DNA of 38,684 bases, from positions 1 through 38,684 of the forward strand of contig JAFANA010000143.1 of the NCBI GenBank assembly GCA_019232905.1, given 5' to 3'. The notes below the pieces were generated by a model. That model did no database searches, was not told where the DNA came from, and worked only from the letters and a program-made list of their open reading frames with translations. The stretch is from Vulcanimicrobiota bacterium (lineage in GTDB: Bacteria; Vulcanimicrobiota; Vulcanimicrobiia; Vulcanimicrobiales; Vulcanimicrobiaceae). Of the stretch, positions 1-8,295 are shown piece by piece. Both the position numbers and the translations under genes were made by a program. Every line of letters begins with the position of its first letter. Position 1 is the stretch's first letter.

Positions 1-424
1 TGTGTCATCCTGAGCGAAGCGCAGCGGAGTCGAAGGATCGCAACGAGCGTTAGTCATGAGGCGATCCTTCAACTGCGGTGCTTCGCACCTCCGTTCAGGA
101 TGACACGACGCGAATCGCAGACGCTGGCGCGCGACGTGTTGGGCCGCCTTCCCTGAGCTGTGTCATCCTGAGCGAAGCGCAGCGGAGTCGAAGGATCGCA
201 ACGAGCGTTAGTCATGAGGCGATCCTTCAACTGCGGTGCTTCGCACCTCCGTTCAGGATGACACGACGCGAATCACAGACGCTCGCGCGCGACGTGTTAG
301 GCCGCCTTCCCTGAGCTGTGTCATCCTGAGCGAAGCGCAGCGTAGTCGAAGGATCGCAACGAGCGGTAGTCTTGAGGTGATCCTTCAACTGCGCGCCTCC
401 GGCGCTTCGTTCAGGATGACACGA
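1..424. repeat. Tandem array of three palindromic GTGTCATCCTGA repeats
   Basis: Three copies of a long imperfect palindrome start near 1, 161 and 319. Each begins TGTCATCCTGAGCG and ends with the complementary CAGGATGACA. A GAAGGATCG/CGATCCTTC pair lies nearer the centre. Copies one and two belong to a 158-bp tandem unit that includes a spacer of about 50 bp. I count three differences between the two units, all in the spacer. Copy three has diverged in its right arm. The loops here lack the GC stem plus T-run seen in other copies. Open frames in this stretch repeat the same peptide at a 158-bp offset and are not genes. The array lies directly past the stop of the reductase gene at 431. Confidence 0.93.
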
Positions 425-430
425 TGCGAA

Positions 431-1174
431 TCACAACATATCCAAGCCGCCGTTGACGTGGAAGGCGGCGCCGGTGATGTAGCCGGAGTCGTCTTCGCAT
501 AGGAACTTCACGACGCGTGCGATTTCGTGGGGTTTGCCCAGGCGGCGCGTCGGGATTTTGTTGACGACTTTCTCCAGCGCTTCCGGCGGCATCGCGCCGA
601 CCATTTCGGTTTCGATGAAGCCCGGTGCGACGACGTTCGCGGTGATGCCTTTGTTGGCGGTTTCGAGCGCGAGACTCTTGGTGAATCCGAAGAGGCCCGC
701 TTTTGATGCGGCGTAATTTGCCTGACCGATATTGCCGGTCGAACCGATAACGGAGCTGATATTGATGACGCGGCCGCTTCCGCGTTCGATCATATGCTCG
801 AGCACGGCTTTCGTCATATTGAACGCCCCGGATAAGTTGACGTTGATGACGTTCCACCAATCTTCGGACGTCATTTTGCGCAGCGTCTTGTCGAGCGTAA
901 TGCCGGCGTTGTTGACCAAAAAGTCGACGCGGCCGTATTCGTCCATCACTTCTTTGACGACCCGCTGACAATCGTCGAAATCGTCAACGCGCCCTTGATG
1001 AACGGAGATCTTGCCGCCGTCGTCCCGAATGCGCGCGGCGCACGCTTCGGCGGAATCTTTTCCTTTGTTGTATCCGGCGGCGACGTTCGCGTTTGCGCGC
1101 GAAAGCTCTTCGCTGATTGCGGCACCAATGCCGCGCGTACCGCCGGTAACAATTGCAACGCGTCCTGAAAACAT
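431..1174 (-). CDS. fabG: SDR-family 3-oxoacyl-ACP / acetoacetyl-CoA reductase
   Basis: This is an NADPH-dependent short-chain dehydrogenase that should reduce 3-oxoacyl-ACP (fatty-acid elongation) or acetoacetyl-CoA (polyhydroxyalkanoate synthesis). Visible motifs are the cofactor loop TGGTRGIG near the N-terminus, NNAG, the active-site Ser in INISSV, and the catalytic YAASK pair. The segment after NNAG and the C-terminal HVNGGLDML end look more like PhaB than housekeeping FabG, so an acetoacetyl-CoA reductase role is possible. The frame is open to an ATG at 1222. I prefer the ATG at 1174 because GGAGG (complement at 1179-1183) precedes it, and the resulting 247 residues match the family. 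It lies downstream of the prepilin gene on the same strand and ends beside the repeat array. Confidence 0.9.
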   Translation of the reverse strand: MFSGRVAIVTGGTRGIGAAISEELSRANANVAAGYNKGKDSAEACAARIRDDGGKISVHQGRVDDFDDCQRVVKEVMDEYGRVDFLVNNAGITLDKTLRKMTSEDWWNVINVNLSGAFNMTKAVLEHMIERGSGRVINISSVIGSTGNIGQANYAASKAGLFGFTKSLALETANKGITANVVAPGFIETEMVGAMPPEALEKVVNKIPTRRLGKPHEIARVVKFLCEDDSGYITGAAFHVNGGLDML

Positions 1175-1247
1175 CATGCCTCCGTCGGTTTGGTGCGACG
1201 GTAATGCGGACGTTTCGCTCATAAATCCCGCGTGGTATACGAAGCGG

Positions 1248-1934
1248 TTACGGCGTGGCAGGTGTCATGAGTAATGGAAAAGGTGTTGCCGTTGCGACCG
1301 GCGTGGGCGACGGCGTGTAATTGACGATGACTGTAAATGTCGTCGGTGCCGTTCCGCTCGCAAGCAGTTCGCTGCGATCGACGCCGAAGGACCTAATCTG
1401 CAATTGCACGAGCGCGTTTCCGCCGACGGCGGACGCCGCGGTGTCGAATCCATACGAAACCGGCGTCGCGGTCGCACCGGCGAAGAGTGGATCGACGCTG
1501 CCAAGCTGCGTCACCGAAACCGTCGTCGCGGTGAATCGATCGACCGGTCCGATCGTTTCGCCTGGGCTCGCCGGCGCTCCGGGTGCGTACGCGTAACGCG
1601 TAATCTGCTGATGCGTCGCGTCGAAGGTGTACGACCACGAATATGGGCGGTGCGATCCGTCCTCGCTGAAAAAATCGATTTCATGTCCGTCCGCATTCGC
1701 ATTGCCGTTTACGTCCGTCGACGGAACGTACACGGCCCACGCGCTTGCGGCTTCGGTGGTCAGCCGCTCCATCAAACGTTCCGCGGCGCTTTGACTCTGG
1801 ACGCGGGCTCCGAGCGCAGTGGTCGTCAGCGTCAGGCGCGAGGCGAACGCGACGAGCGCGCCGATGACGATCGCTGTAATCGCCGCACCGATCATGAGCT
1901 CGACCAGCGTGAAGCCTGCTTGGCTTTCCCTCAC
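1248..1934 (-). CDS. Type IV prepilin-like protein (PilW/PulJ type N-terminus)
   Basis: The protein has a class III signal sequence: a short leader ending in Gly, then FTLVELMIGAAITAIVIGAL, with the conserved Glu at position +5. A prepilin peptidase would cut after the Gly and methylate the Phe. The hydrophobic helix would then pack into a pilus or pseudopilus. The rest is a low-similarity, Thr/Ala-rich beta domain ending in a Pro/Thr-rich tail. I chose the GTG at 1934, which gives a leader of seven residues. A TTG at 1982 and an ATG at 2048 are also open, but the latter would run into the divergent gene at 1988. No other pilus gene lies in the window, so it may be a minor pilin away from the main operon. 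The exact family is uncertain. Confidence 0.8.
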   Translation of the reverse strand: MRESQAGFTLVELMIGAAITAIVIGALVAFASRLTLTTTALGARVQSQSAAERLMERLTTEAASAWAVYVPSTDVNGNANADGHEIDFFSEDGSHRPYSWSYTFDATHQQITRYAYAPGAPASPGETIGPVDRFTATTVSVTQLGSVDPLFAGATATPVSYGFDTAASAVGGNALVQLQIRSFGVDRSELLASGTAPTTFTVIVNYTPSPTPVATATPFPLLMTPATP

Positions 1935-1968
1935 GCCGATTTGGGTGCCCGCGTTGCCGCTGACTAAG

Positions 1969-1985
1969 ACTTTGTGATACAAAGT
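1969..1985. promoter_or_regulatory. Candidate operator: inverted repeat ACTTTG-N5-CAAAGT
   Basis: A perfect 6-bp inverted repeat with a 5-bp spacer sits two bases ahead of the ATG at 1988 and close to the start of the divergent prepilin gene. The gene pair at 1988 and 2593 encodes a membrane protein and a winged-helix regulator, and the palindrome is where an autoregulatory operator would lie. There is no clear Shine-Dalgarno sequence between it and the ATG, so the transcript may be leaderless. Binding is inference. Confidence 0.45.
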
Positions 1986-1987
1986 GT

Positions 1988-2596
1988 ATGATGACTGAAC
2001 TCGAGCGCGCGCTCCTCGACATCGCAGAAGTCCGTGACCGCCTCGCAACGATGCAACGGTTCAAGGGCTACTCGGCCGTGGCTGCGGTGCTCTCGGGCCT
2101 GCTCGCCATGGTTGCCGGTGTCATTCAAGCGCTCGCGGTCCCGGTGCCGCACGGGGCACATCAAGGCCGCATTTATTTTGCGATTTGGTTCGTGTGCGCG
2201 GCTGCAGCCGCAATCGCGAACTACGGCGCGATCGCGCATTGGTTCGTCAGCGACGAAAGCGCGCGCGACCGGTGGCAAACGCGAACGGTCGGCATCTCGA
2301 TTCTCCCGGCGCTCGTACTCGGCGGCGCGCTCTCGTTCGCGCTGCTTGCAAACAACGCGATCGCGTTGCTTCCCGGCATCTGGTACGGCTGTTACGCCGT
2401 CGGTCTCTTTGCGTCGCGTACCATGATTCCACGCGGCGTCTTGCCGCTTGCGGTCGTCATGCTCGCGCTCGGCATCGGGTTGCTCTTCGTTCCGCCGTCG
2501 ATCGCGCTTGCATGGTGGGTGTTGCCCGCAGGTTTCGGCAGCGCGCAAATTACGATCGGCTATTTTCTCTTTCGCGACCGGATGGTGAACGCATGA
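1988..2596 (+). CDS. Multi-pass inner-membrane protein of unknown function
   Basis: I do not recognise a named family. The 202-residue protein has a charged N-terminal helix (about residues 1-25) followed by roughly six hydrophobic segments near 28-49, 64-86, 103-124, 127-146, 151-169 and 174-194. No catalytic motif is visible. Its stop overlaps the ATG of the next gene (ATGA), which points to translational coupling. Pairs of a small polytopic membrane protein and a winged-helix regulator are common in GC-rich bacteria, where the regulator usually controls its partner. Two ATG codons stand in tandem at the start. No ribosome-binding site precedes them; the upstream bases are taken up by the 1969-1985 palindrome. 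Confidence 0.8.
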   Translation: MMTELERALLDIAEVRDRLATMQRFKGYSAVAAVLSGLLAMVAGVIQALAVPVPHGAHQGRIYFAIWFVCAAAAAIANYGAIAHWFVSDESARDRWQTRTVGISILPALVLGGALSFALLANNAIALLPGIWYGCYAVGLFASRTMIPRGVLPLAVVMLALGIGLLFVPPSIALAWWVLPAGFGSAQITIGYFLFRDRMVNA

Positions 2597-2949
2597 GCGC
2601 GACCAATCTCGATCGCGTCTTTCACGAACGCGGACGGTTGGCGATCTGCTCGACGCTCGTCGCGCAAAACGAAGGCGTCTCGTTTACCGCGCTGCAAGAA
2701 GCGTGCGGATTGACCGACGGGAATCTCAATCGCCATCTGCACGCGCTCGCGGAAGAAGGCATCGTCGAAACGGAGCGCCGCACCGGAATCGGACGGCCGC
2801 AGACGATCGTCCGGATCACGCCGGCCGGCCGCGCGCGCTTTCTTGCGTATATCGATGCGCTCGAAGCGATCGTGCGCGAAGTTCAGCGTTCCACTAAAGA
2901 AAACGAGTCGCCGATTCGAACGATGCCCGCGCGCAGCACGTCGCAATAG
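2593..2949 (+). CDS. Winged-helix transcriptional regulator (HTH_34/MarR-like)
   Basis: This 118-residue cytoplasmic DNA-binding protein has the sequence pattern of a winged helix. Helices occupy about residues 5-45, the recognition helix is around LTDGNLNRHLHALAEEGIVE, and the wing follows as GIGRPQTIVRITPAGRARF. This matches the short HTH_34 type seen beside small membrane proteins. It starts on an ATG that overlaps the stop of the upstream membrane-protein gene by 4 bp, so the two are one unit. The likely target is the palindrome at 1969-1985 (inference). Its last 22 codons overlap, on the opposite strand, the 3' end of the MOSC gene. The extra tail after about residue 97 is Ser/Arg-rich and probably not part of the fold. 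Confidence 0.85.
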   Translation: MSATNLDRVFHERGRLAICSTLVAQNEGVSFTALQEACGLTDGNLNRHLHALAEEGIVETERRTGIGRPQTIVRITPAGRARFLAYIDALEAIVREVQRSTKENESPIRTMPARSTSQ

Positions 2950-3521
2950 ATCCCCATCCACGCCGAGCGTTCGCGCACCACGTAACTCAGAATCTCCGGA
3001 TCGCTCTCGCCGCCGTGCTGATCGTACGTCGTGACGACGCACCGTTCGATGGGATAGCGAACGCGCAGCAACACCTCGCCGAGCGCAACTTCGCGTCCGG
3101 TCATCGCCTCTTCGGTTAATGAAAATCCGTCGCGCGCCGCGACGAAGAAGTTCGGCCGGAACCGTTCGAACTCGACGTCGTAACCCACGTAGGCGCTCAA
3201 GCCGCGCAACCATTTGTCGACGATGATCGAGACGGGGGCGTCGTCGACGAACGGCTCCTCGTCGCGCTCTTGCAACTCGACCTCGACACCGCGTTCGTGC
3301 GCTCGTTCGATGCCGTCGGCGGCCTCGCGCGAGAGGTGCAATCGGTCGTTATCTTTGCCGCGATACGGCTTGCCGGCGCGCGCGTGGCCGTCGCGAACGA
3401 TCATCCCGCGAACGCGGTCGCCGAGGAGGCCCTGCGGGAGCACGGCCACGTCCTCCAACGCTTCGCCGCGCAAGCTTTTTACCGGATAGCGACGGATCGC
3501 CGCAAGCGTGCCGAGTTCCAT
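2883..3521 (-). CDS. MOSC-domain protein
   Basis: This 212-residue protein has the layout of MOSC proteins. An N-terminal beta-barrel begins at MELGTLAAIRRYPVKSLRGE. The MOSC domain then runs from about residue 85 and contains RFRPNFFV and the conserved Cys of YPIERCVVTTYD (Cys161). MOSC domains are related to the C-terminal domain of molybdenum-cofactor sulfurases and to mARC/YiiM proteins. They are thought to bind the cofactor or carry sulfur, and the exact substrate cannot be told here. I use the ATG at 3521. The frame stays open upstream, but that part overlaps the divergent gene and has no family similarity. The gene is convergent with, and overlaps, the regulator that ends at 2949. Confidence 0.87.
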   Translation of the reverse strand: MELGTLAAIRRYPVKSLRGEALEDVAVLPQGLLGDRVRGMIVRDGHARAGKPYRGKDNDRLHLSREAADGIERAHERGVEVELQERDEEPFVDDAPVSIIVDKWLRGLSAYVGYDVEFERFRPNFFVAARDGFSLTEEAMTGREVALGEVLLRVRYPIERCVVTTYDQHGGESDPEILSYVVRERSAWMGIYCDVLRAGIVRIGDSFSLVER

Positions 3522-3582
3522 ACCGGGTGATACTCGGAAAACTCCAGGAGGCCCGCCGAGCGCCCAAGAAGCGCGGGCCCAG

Positions 3583-4518
3583 ATGGTATCGACGCCTGCG
3601 TTTGCGCTGCGCCCGCTTGGAATCGGCGAGATCTTCGACCGCGCCGTAACCCTGTACGTGCGAAACTTCGTCACGTTCACGCTGATGGTGCTGACGCTGC
3701 TTGCGCCGCTCGCCGTCGTGCAGTACGTCTTGCTGCCGGACCGGGGAGAATCGCTCGCGCAGGTGATCGGGCAGATCGAACATCCCGTGAAGACCCCCCG
3801 CGCACCGGTTTCAAATGAAGAGATCGTCGCGCTCATGGTCATCTTCGCAATCGCCGTCGTCTTTGCGCCCTTCGTCAATAACGCGGTCGCCGTCGGCGTA
3901 GCGCATGTCTACAACGGTGGAGAACCGCAGTATGGCGCGAGCTTCGCGGCCGTCTTTCGACGATGGCTGCCGTTGCTCGGAACGGCGATACTGAACGTAT
4001 CGATCCTCCTCGGACTCTACATGCTGATGGTCGTCGGCCTGATCTTGCTGCTGACCGTCGGCATTCTGCTGGTCCGTCCCGCGTTGCCGCTCGCAGTTGT
4101 TGTATTCGCTTTTGCGATCGTTGCGTTGCTTGCGGTATTGCTGCTCTTTTTGCTGCTGTTGATCGCGTACGCGTTCTCGATGTATTCGACGTCCCTCGAA
4201 GATGCGTCGCCGGTGCACGCGATCGGCCTTGCCTACCGGCGCATCTTTAATCGGGTCGAGTTCAAAAAAGCGCTGTTGATGGCGGTCGCGTACATCGGAT
4301 TGCAAATCGGCGTGTTCTTGCTGAGCACGACGGTCGCGCTCCTCGCAACGTTCGTCGTGAAGAATTACGCGGTCGAACTCGCCGTGAATACGGTCGTCAG
4401 CGCGATGATGGGAGCGTTCTTGACGATTCTCCTGGCCGTTTATTACTACGACGTCCGGACGAGAATCGAAGGCTTGGATCTCGAAACCGATCTGCAGCGC
4501 CTCACGGCCGCATCGTGA
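3583..4518 (+). CDS. Polytopic membrane protein, GlpQ-type membrane domain
   Basis: The 311-residue protein opens with FALRPLGIGEIFDRAVTLYVRNF and closes with YYYDVRTRIEGLDLETDL. These two signatures are typical of the GPDPase_memb-like integral membrane family. Hydrophobic segments lie near residues 29-51, 82-103, 132-160, 163-192, 226-250 and 265-287. No phosphodiesterase domain is attached, so no enzymatic role is claimed. It is the first gene of a tight cluster, and its TGA overlaps the GTG of the DUF4129 gene (GTGA). Start: ATG at 3583. An in-frame ATG at 3508 would overlap the divergent MOSC gene and adds a stretch without family similarity. An AGGAGG at 3546 is too far upstream to serve this start. 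Confidence 0.82.
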   Translation: MVSTPAFALRPLGIGEIFDRAVTLYVRNFVTFTLMVLTLLAPLAVVQYVLLPDRGESLAQVIGQIEHPVKTPRAPVSNEEIVALMVIFAIAVVFAPFVNNAVAVGVAHVYNGGEPQYGASFAAVFRRWLPLLGTAILNVSILLGLYMLMVVGLILLLTVGILLVRPALPLAVVVFAFAIVALLAVLLLFLLLLIAYAFSMYSTSLEDASPVHAIGLAYRRIFNRVEFKKALLMAVAYIGLQIGVFLLSTTVALLATFVVKNYAVELAVNTVVSAMMGAFLTILLAVYYYDVRTRIEGLDLETDLQRLTAAS

Positions 4519-5156
4519 TCCCGAAGCCGCCGCACGATCTCGTGCAGGCGGTTCAGGCCGAGCTTGCCACGCCCGGGCGCTACCATCTCGTCGACCAAAC
4601 GCATGCAGTTCGTCGTTCCTGGCTGCAGGTTGCGCTGCAGTTTCTGTTCGATCGCTACGCGGAGTTCGTGCATGCGCTCGCGTCGCATCTTAAGGTCGGT
4701 CCGAACGGGGTCTCGCTCCTCGGCGATGCCGTCGTCGTCATGTGTGTCGTCGTGCTCGGGGTCGTCGGGGCGCGGTTGCTGATCGGTCTCCAGGTCGATC
4801 GCACGCGTGCAAGCCGTGCAATCGCGATCGGGCCGCCGCGTAGCGCGCACGCGATCGCGCGTGCGGCTGCCGATGCGGCGGCATCGGGAGACTTTGCGCG
4901 CGCGATCCGCTTGCTCTTTACCGCTTCGGTTACGTTGCTCGATTTACGCGGCGTGTTGCACGACGATCCCAGCGCAACTGTGAACGATCTGCGGCGCGCC
5001 TTGCGTGCCCGAAACGCACGTGCGGAAGCGCCGTTCGTCGAAATCGCGCGCATGTTTTCTGCAGCCGCGTACGCCGAGGAGCATCTGGACGCGTCCGCCT
5101 GGGAAGCGGCGCGAACGGCGTACGACCGTCTTTCGAGCGTGGCAACTGCGGCGTGA
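4515..5156 (+). CDS. DUF4129 membrane-anchored protein
   Basis: The protein has 213 residues with one clear transmembrane helix near 69-92. An N-terminal segment precedes the helix, and an Ala/Arg-rich helical C-terminal domain (about 105-210) matches the DUF4129 pattern (FARAIRLLFTASVTLLDLRG). DUF4129 proteins are regular partners of MoxR ATPases, DUF58 proteins and DUF4350 proteins, and sometimes carry transglutaminase domains. No transglutaminase triad is present here. The function is unknown; the context suggests an envelope-linked complex built or remodelled by MoxR. It begins on a GTG that overlaps the upstream stop, and its own TGA overlaps the next GTG. Confidence 0.8.
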   Translation: MIPKPPHDLVQAVQAELATPGRYHLVDQTHAVRRSWLQVALQFLFDRYAEFVHALASHLKVGPNGVSLLGDAVVVMCVVVLGVVGARLLIGLQVDRTRASRAIAIGPPRSAHAIARAAADAAASGDFARAIRLLFTASVTLLDLRGVLHDDPSATVNDLRRALRARNARAEAPFVEIARMFSAAAYAEEHLDASAWEAARTAYDRLSSVATAA

Positions 5157-6013
5157 AGCAACGCGTCGTCGAAATAGCAATTCTTCTTGCCGTAGCGGCA
5201 ATGCTGGTCGCGTTTGCACTTTCATCGCAAGGCGGCCCGCTTTCGACCTATTCGACCTTCGATACGGGGCCGAACGGCTATGCCGCGCTGTTCAACGTTC
5301 TACGCAGTGAACACGTCGACATCGACCGGTTGCAGGTCCCGCTTTCGCAACGCGATCCGAAGATTCGCGCGATCGCCTTTACGTCGACGCTGCCCGAGAC
5401 CATGGCGGGGCAAGGTCTGATCTACGACGAGAACGATTACGCGGCGTTAGCGGCTTTCGCAAAATCGGGCGGCAAACTTATCTACTTCGCGTCGCCGCAT
5501 GACGATCCGATGCGCGCGACGCTCGTGCGCCGCAAGCTTCACGTGACGACCCTTGATGCTACGCGCTTCACGAATCGCGCACTCTCGCTCCATCCGCCGG
5601 CGATCGTCGCCGCGTACGATGCGCTTGCCGGGCACGGCAGCGTGGTGTTTGATGAGCGTCTTCACGGATACAGCATCAACCGCACGCTCTGGTCGGTCTT
5701 GCCGTCTCCCGTTCGCGCGGCGTTTTGGCTCGTTGTCGCCGCGTTCGTCATCGTGTTGATCGATGCAAACGTTCGTTTCGCGCCGCCCGTCGTTCGCGAA
5801 GCGCCGGCGGAGCGCGATTCTTCTGCGTACATCGTGTCGATGGCGGCCCTGCTGCGTCGCGCGCGCGCCGGCGCTGCGGCAGTCGCGCGCTTTGCAAAGC
5901 AGGCCAAGGACGATGAAGAGTTGCAGCGCCTTGCGCGTGTCGCTCGTCCGGACGATACGGCGGTCTTGCGCGCGGCGGTTCTTGCAGCCCGCCGGCGAAA
6001 GGATGGCGTGTGA
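5153..6013 (+). CDS. DUF4350 membrane protein
   Basis: This 286-residue protein has a transmembrane helix at 7-24 and a second at about 180-201. Between them is a predicted periplasmic or extracellular domain with the family signature GPNGYAALFNVLR and a Rossmann-like core (FAKSGGKLIYFASP). The C-terminal cytoplasmic part is basic and Ala-rich. DUF4350 proteins occur next to MoxR and DUF58 genes in actinobacteria, cyanobacteria and others. The lumenal domain resembles a ligand- or carbohydrate-binding sensor, but no function is established. It is translationally coupled at both ends through GTGA overlaps of 4 bp. Confidence 0.8.
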   Translation: MKQRVVEIAILLAVAAMLVAFALSSQGGPLSTYSTFDTGPNGYAALFNVLRSEHVDIDRLQVPLSQRDPKIRAIAFTSTLPETMAGQGLIYDENDYAALAAFAKSGGKLIYFASPHDDPMRATLVRRKLHVTTLDATRFTNRALSLHPPAIVAAYDALAGHGSVVFDERLHGYSINRTLWSVLPSPVRAAFWLVVAAFVIVLIDANVRFAPPVVREAPAERDSSAYIVSMAALLRRARAGAAAVARFAKQAKDDEELQRLARVARPDDTAVLRAAVLAARRRKDGV

Positions 6014-6975
6014 ATCAATCAACGTCCGAAGTAGCGGTCTTTGCGGAGCGCGTACGTACGGGATTTGCGCGCACGATCGTCGGCGGCGATCGTACGGTAT
6101 TTGCGCTGTTGCTCGCGCTCCTCTCACGGGGACATGCGCTGCTCGAAGGCGTTCCCGGCACCGGTAAGACGCTCGCTGTGCGCGCGTTTGCGGCGCTGCT
6201 CGGCCTTGAATTTCGGCGGATTCAGTTCACGCCGGACTTGATGCCGGCCGATGTCGTCGGTACGTCGGTCTTTAATCCCCAGACGGTGCAGTTCAGCGTG
6301 CGGCCGGGTCCGATCGACGCGAACGTCGTTCTCGCCGACGAGATCAACCGCACGCCGCCGAAAACGCAAGCGGCGTTGTTGGAAGCGATGGAAGAAGGGC
6401 GCGCGACGATCGATGGTACGCCGGTCGCGCTGCCGTCACCATTCATCGTCTGCGCGACGCAGAATCCGATCGAATACGAGGGGACGTACCCGCTTCCGGA
6501 AGCGCAACTGGACCGGTTTATGGTGAAAATTCAAACGGGATATCCGGCGCAAGTTGAGGAGCTCGACCTTCTCGCGCGCGTAGCCTCCGGATTCGACCCG
6601 CGCGCGCTCGACGGTGCGACGATTTCGCCCGTGACAAATGCGAATGAGATTGCATCCGCGCACGCGGCGGTCCGCGCCGTGCACGTGGCCGGCGAGGTAC
6701 GTTCGTACATCTATGCAATCGCGGCGGCGACGCGCTCGAACGCGCGACTCGCGCTCGGCGCATCGCCGCGGGCCGGCGTCTCGCTGTTGCTTGCCGCGCA
6801 AGCCGCGGCGGCGATCGACGGCCGCGCGTTTGCGACGCCGGACGACGTGAAAGACGTTGCCTCGCTCGTGTTGCCGCACCGTGTCATCGTGCAGCCGGAA
6901 GCGGAGATCGAAGGCGCGACCGGCGCCTCGGTCATCGCGGAGATTTTGGGCAACGTTCCCGTTCCCCGTGCGTAA
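6010..6975 (+). CDS. moxR: MoxR-family AAA+ ATPase
   Basis: This is a chaperone-type ATPase thought to mature or remodel von Willebrand-like partner proteins. The 321 residues hold a Walker A GVPGTGKT at 47-54, Walker B VVLADEINR with Asp110/Glu111, the MoxR-specific segment PPKTQAALLEAMEEG, and sensor 1 ATQNP at 149-153 followed by YPLPEAQLDRF. A helical lid domain (about 230-315) completes the fold. Length and motifs are normal. The direct partner is expected to be the DUF58 protein encoded next, whose GTG start lies inside the last codons of this gene (8-bp overlap). It starts with GTG overlapping the upstream stop. Confidence 0.95.
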   Translation: MNQSTSEVAVFAERVRTGFARTIVGGDRTVFALLLALLSRGHALLEGVPGTGKTLAVRAFAALLGLEFRRIQFTPDLMPADVVGTSVFNPQTVQFSVRPGPIDANVVLADEINRTPPKTQAALLEAMEEGRATIDGTPVALPSPFIVCATQNPIEYEGTYPLPEAQLDRFMVKIQTGYPAQVEELDLLARVASGFDPRALDGATISPVTNANEIASAHAAVRAVHVAGEVRSYIYAIAAATRSNARLALGASPRAGVSLLLAAQAAAAIDGRAFATPDDVKDVASLVLPHRVIVQPEAEIEGATGASVIAEILGNVPVPRA

Positions 6976-8290
6976 TCTGCGGCTTTCGCTCTGGCCGTCG
7001 TCGCGCGTCGTCTGGGCGCTCGCCGCAATCGCGTTTCTGCTTGCGCTCTCGCCGGGCATTTCGATTCTGGCGCCGCTCTCTGCGGTGTTGCTCGCGGCGC
7101 TGATCGTCGCGATGCTGGTCGATGCGCTGGCGCTGCCGCAGCCGCGATTGCTCGGCATTCACCGGACCGTGCCGGCGCACTTCGCCTTGCGTCGCGTCGC
7201 TACGCTGCAGTATGAGGTCGAGAACCGTTCGAGTCGATCGCTGCGTGTGGGATTCGTCGAAGAGCCGCTGCACGTGCTCGAACTTCCCCGCGATGAGATC
7301 GTTGCGCTCGTGCCGGCGCAAGCGCTCGTGCCGGTCACTGCCGACGCGTTACCGGTGGCACGCGGTTCCGGCCGCTTCTCGCGGATCTACTTCTGGTACG
7401 AAACGCAACTCGGTCTTCTGCGTCGCCGCGCACGTATCGAAGCGCCGGAGCCCATCCGCGTGTACCCGGACCTCTCAGCCGTCGAGCGCTACGGTAATCT
7501 GACGCTCCGTAACCGGTTGATTGAAGCGGGTCTGCGCCGGATGCGCATGCGTGGCGAAGGTTCTGAATTCGAAAGCCTGCGCGACTACGCCGCAGGCGAT
7601 GCATTTCGCGCAATCGATTGGAAGGCGACGGCGCGCCGCGGCAAACTGATGGTCGTCCAGCGCGAAGTCGAGCGCAGTCAAGACGTGATGCTGATGCTCG
7701 ACTGCGGCCGCTTGATGACGGCGCGCATCGGCGAACAACGCAAGCTCGACTACGCCGTTACCGCTGCGCTCTCGGTGGCGTCGATCGCGTCGCTTGCGAG
7801 CGATCGCGTCGGCGTCGTCGCATTCGCTCGCGAAATTCTTTTAGCGCGTTCCCCGCGCTCGACGGCGTCGTCGATGCACGCGCTCGCCGACGCACTCTCG
7901 GACGTCGAGCCGCGCTTCGAAGAATCGGACTACGCCCGCGCTATCAACTACGTGCGTTCGCATCTGCACCGGCGAAGTCTGGTCGTGCTTTTCACCGACG
8001 TGATCGATCCCGTTGCGCAAAGCACGGTGCTCGCGGAGCTGTCGACGCTCGCCAAACGGCATGTCGTCCTGTGCGCGTTCATGAACGACGCCGCCGTCGC
8101 GCAGACCCTCGCAGCGACGCCGCATACCATCGACGACGCCTATCGTCTGGACGTCGCGCTCGGTCTGGAACACGAACGAACCGTCGCCGCAAAAACGTTG
8201 GAACGAGCGGGTGTTATTGTTTTGGACGCGCCCGCGGCGAAACTCTCCGTCGCAACGATCGACGAATACCTACGCATTAAATCACGCTAG
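6968..8290 (+). CDS. DUF58 protein with degenerate vWA-like domain
   Basis: The 440-residue protein has two N-terminal transmembrane helices (about 14-30 and 33-52) and an intervening beta domain. The DUF58 core, with GSEFESLRDYAAGD, follows near residue 200. It leads into a von Willebrand A-like fold with VMLMLDCGRLM in the place of the DxSxS metal site, so the MIDAS motif is incomplete. DUF58 proteins are the standard partners of MoxR ATPases; in some organisms they take part in envelope stress or surface assembly. The GTG start at 6968 overlaps moxR by 8 bp. The gene ends five bases before a palindromic repeat and is the last plus-strand member of the cluster before the SpoIIM/RDD pair. 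Confidence 0.9.
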   Translation: MRNLRLSLWPSSRVVWALAAIAFLLALSPGISILAPLSAVLLAALIVAMLVDALALPQPRLLGIHRTVPAHFALRRVATLQYEVENRSSRSLRVGFVEEPLHVLELPRDEIVALVPAQALVPVTADALPVARGSGRFSRIYFWYETQLGLLRRRARIEAPEPIRVYPDLSAVERYGNLTLRNRLIEAGLRRMRMRGEGSEFESLRDYAAGDAFRAIDWKATARRGKLMVVQREVERSQDVMLMLDCGRLMTARIGEQRKLDYAVTAALSVASIASLASDRVGVVAFAREILLARSPRSTASSMHALADALSDVEPRFEESDYARAINYVRSHLHRRSLVVLFTDVIDPVAQSTVLAELSTLAKRHVVLCAFMNDAAVAQTLAATPHTIDDAYRLDVALGLEHERTVAAKTLERAGVIVLDAPAAKLSVATIDEYLRIKSR

Positions 8291-8295
8291 CCCTC

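Noticed and set aside
78..502. Two overlapping frames of 78 and 88 codons on the plus strand
   Set aside because: They translate the palindromic repeats twice at a 158-bp offset; no ribosome-binding site or protein-like composition.
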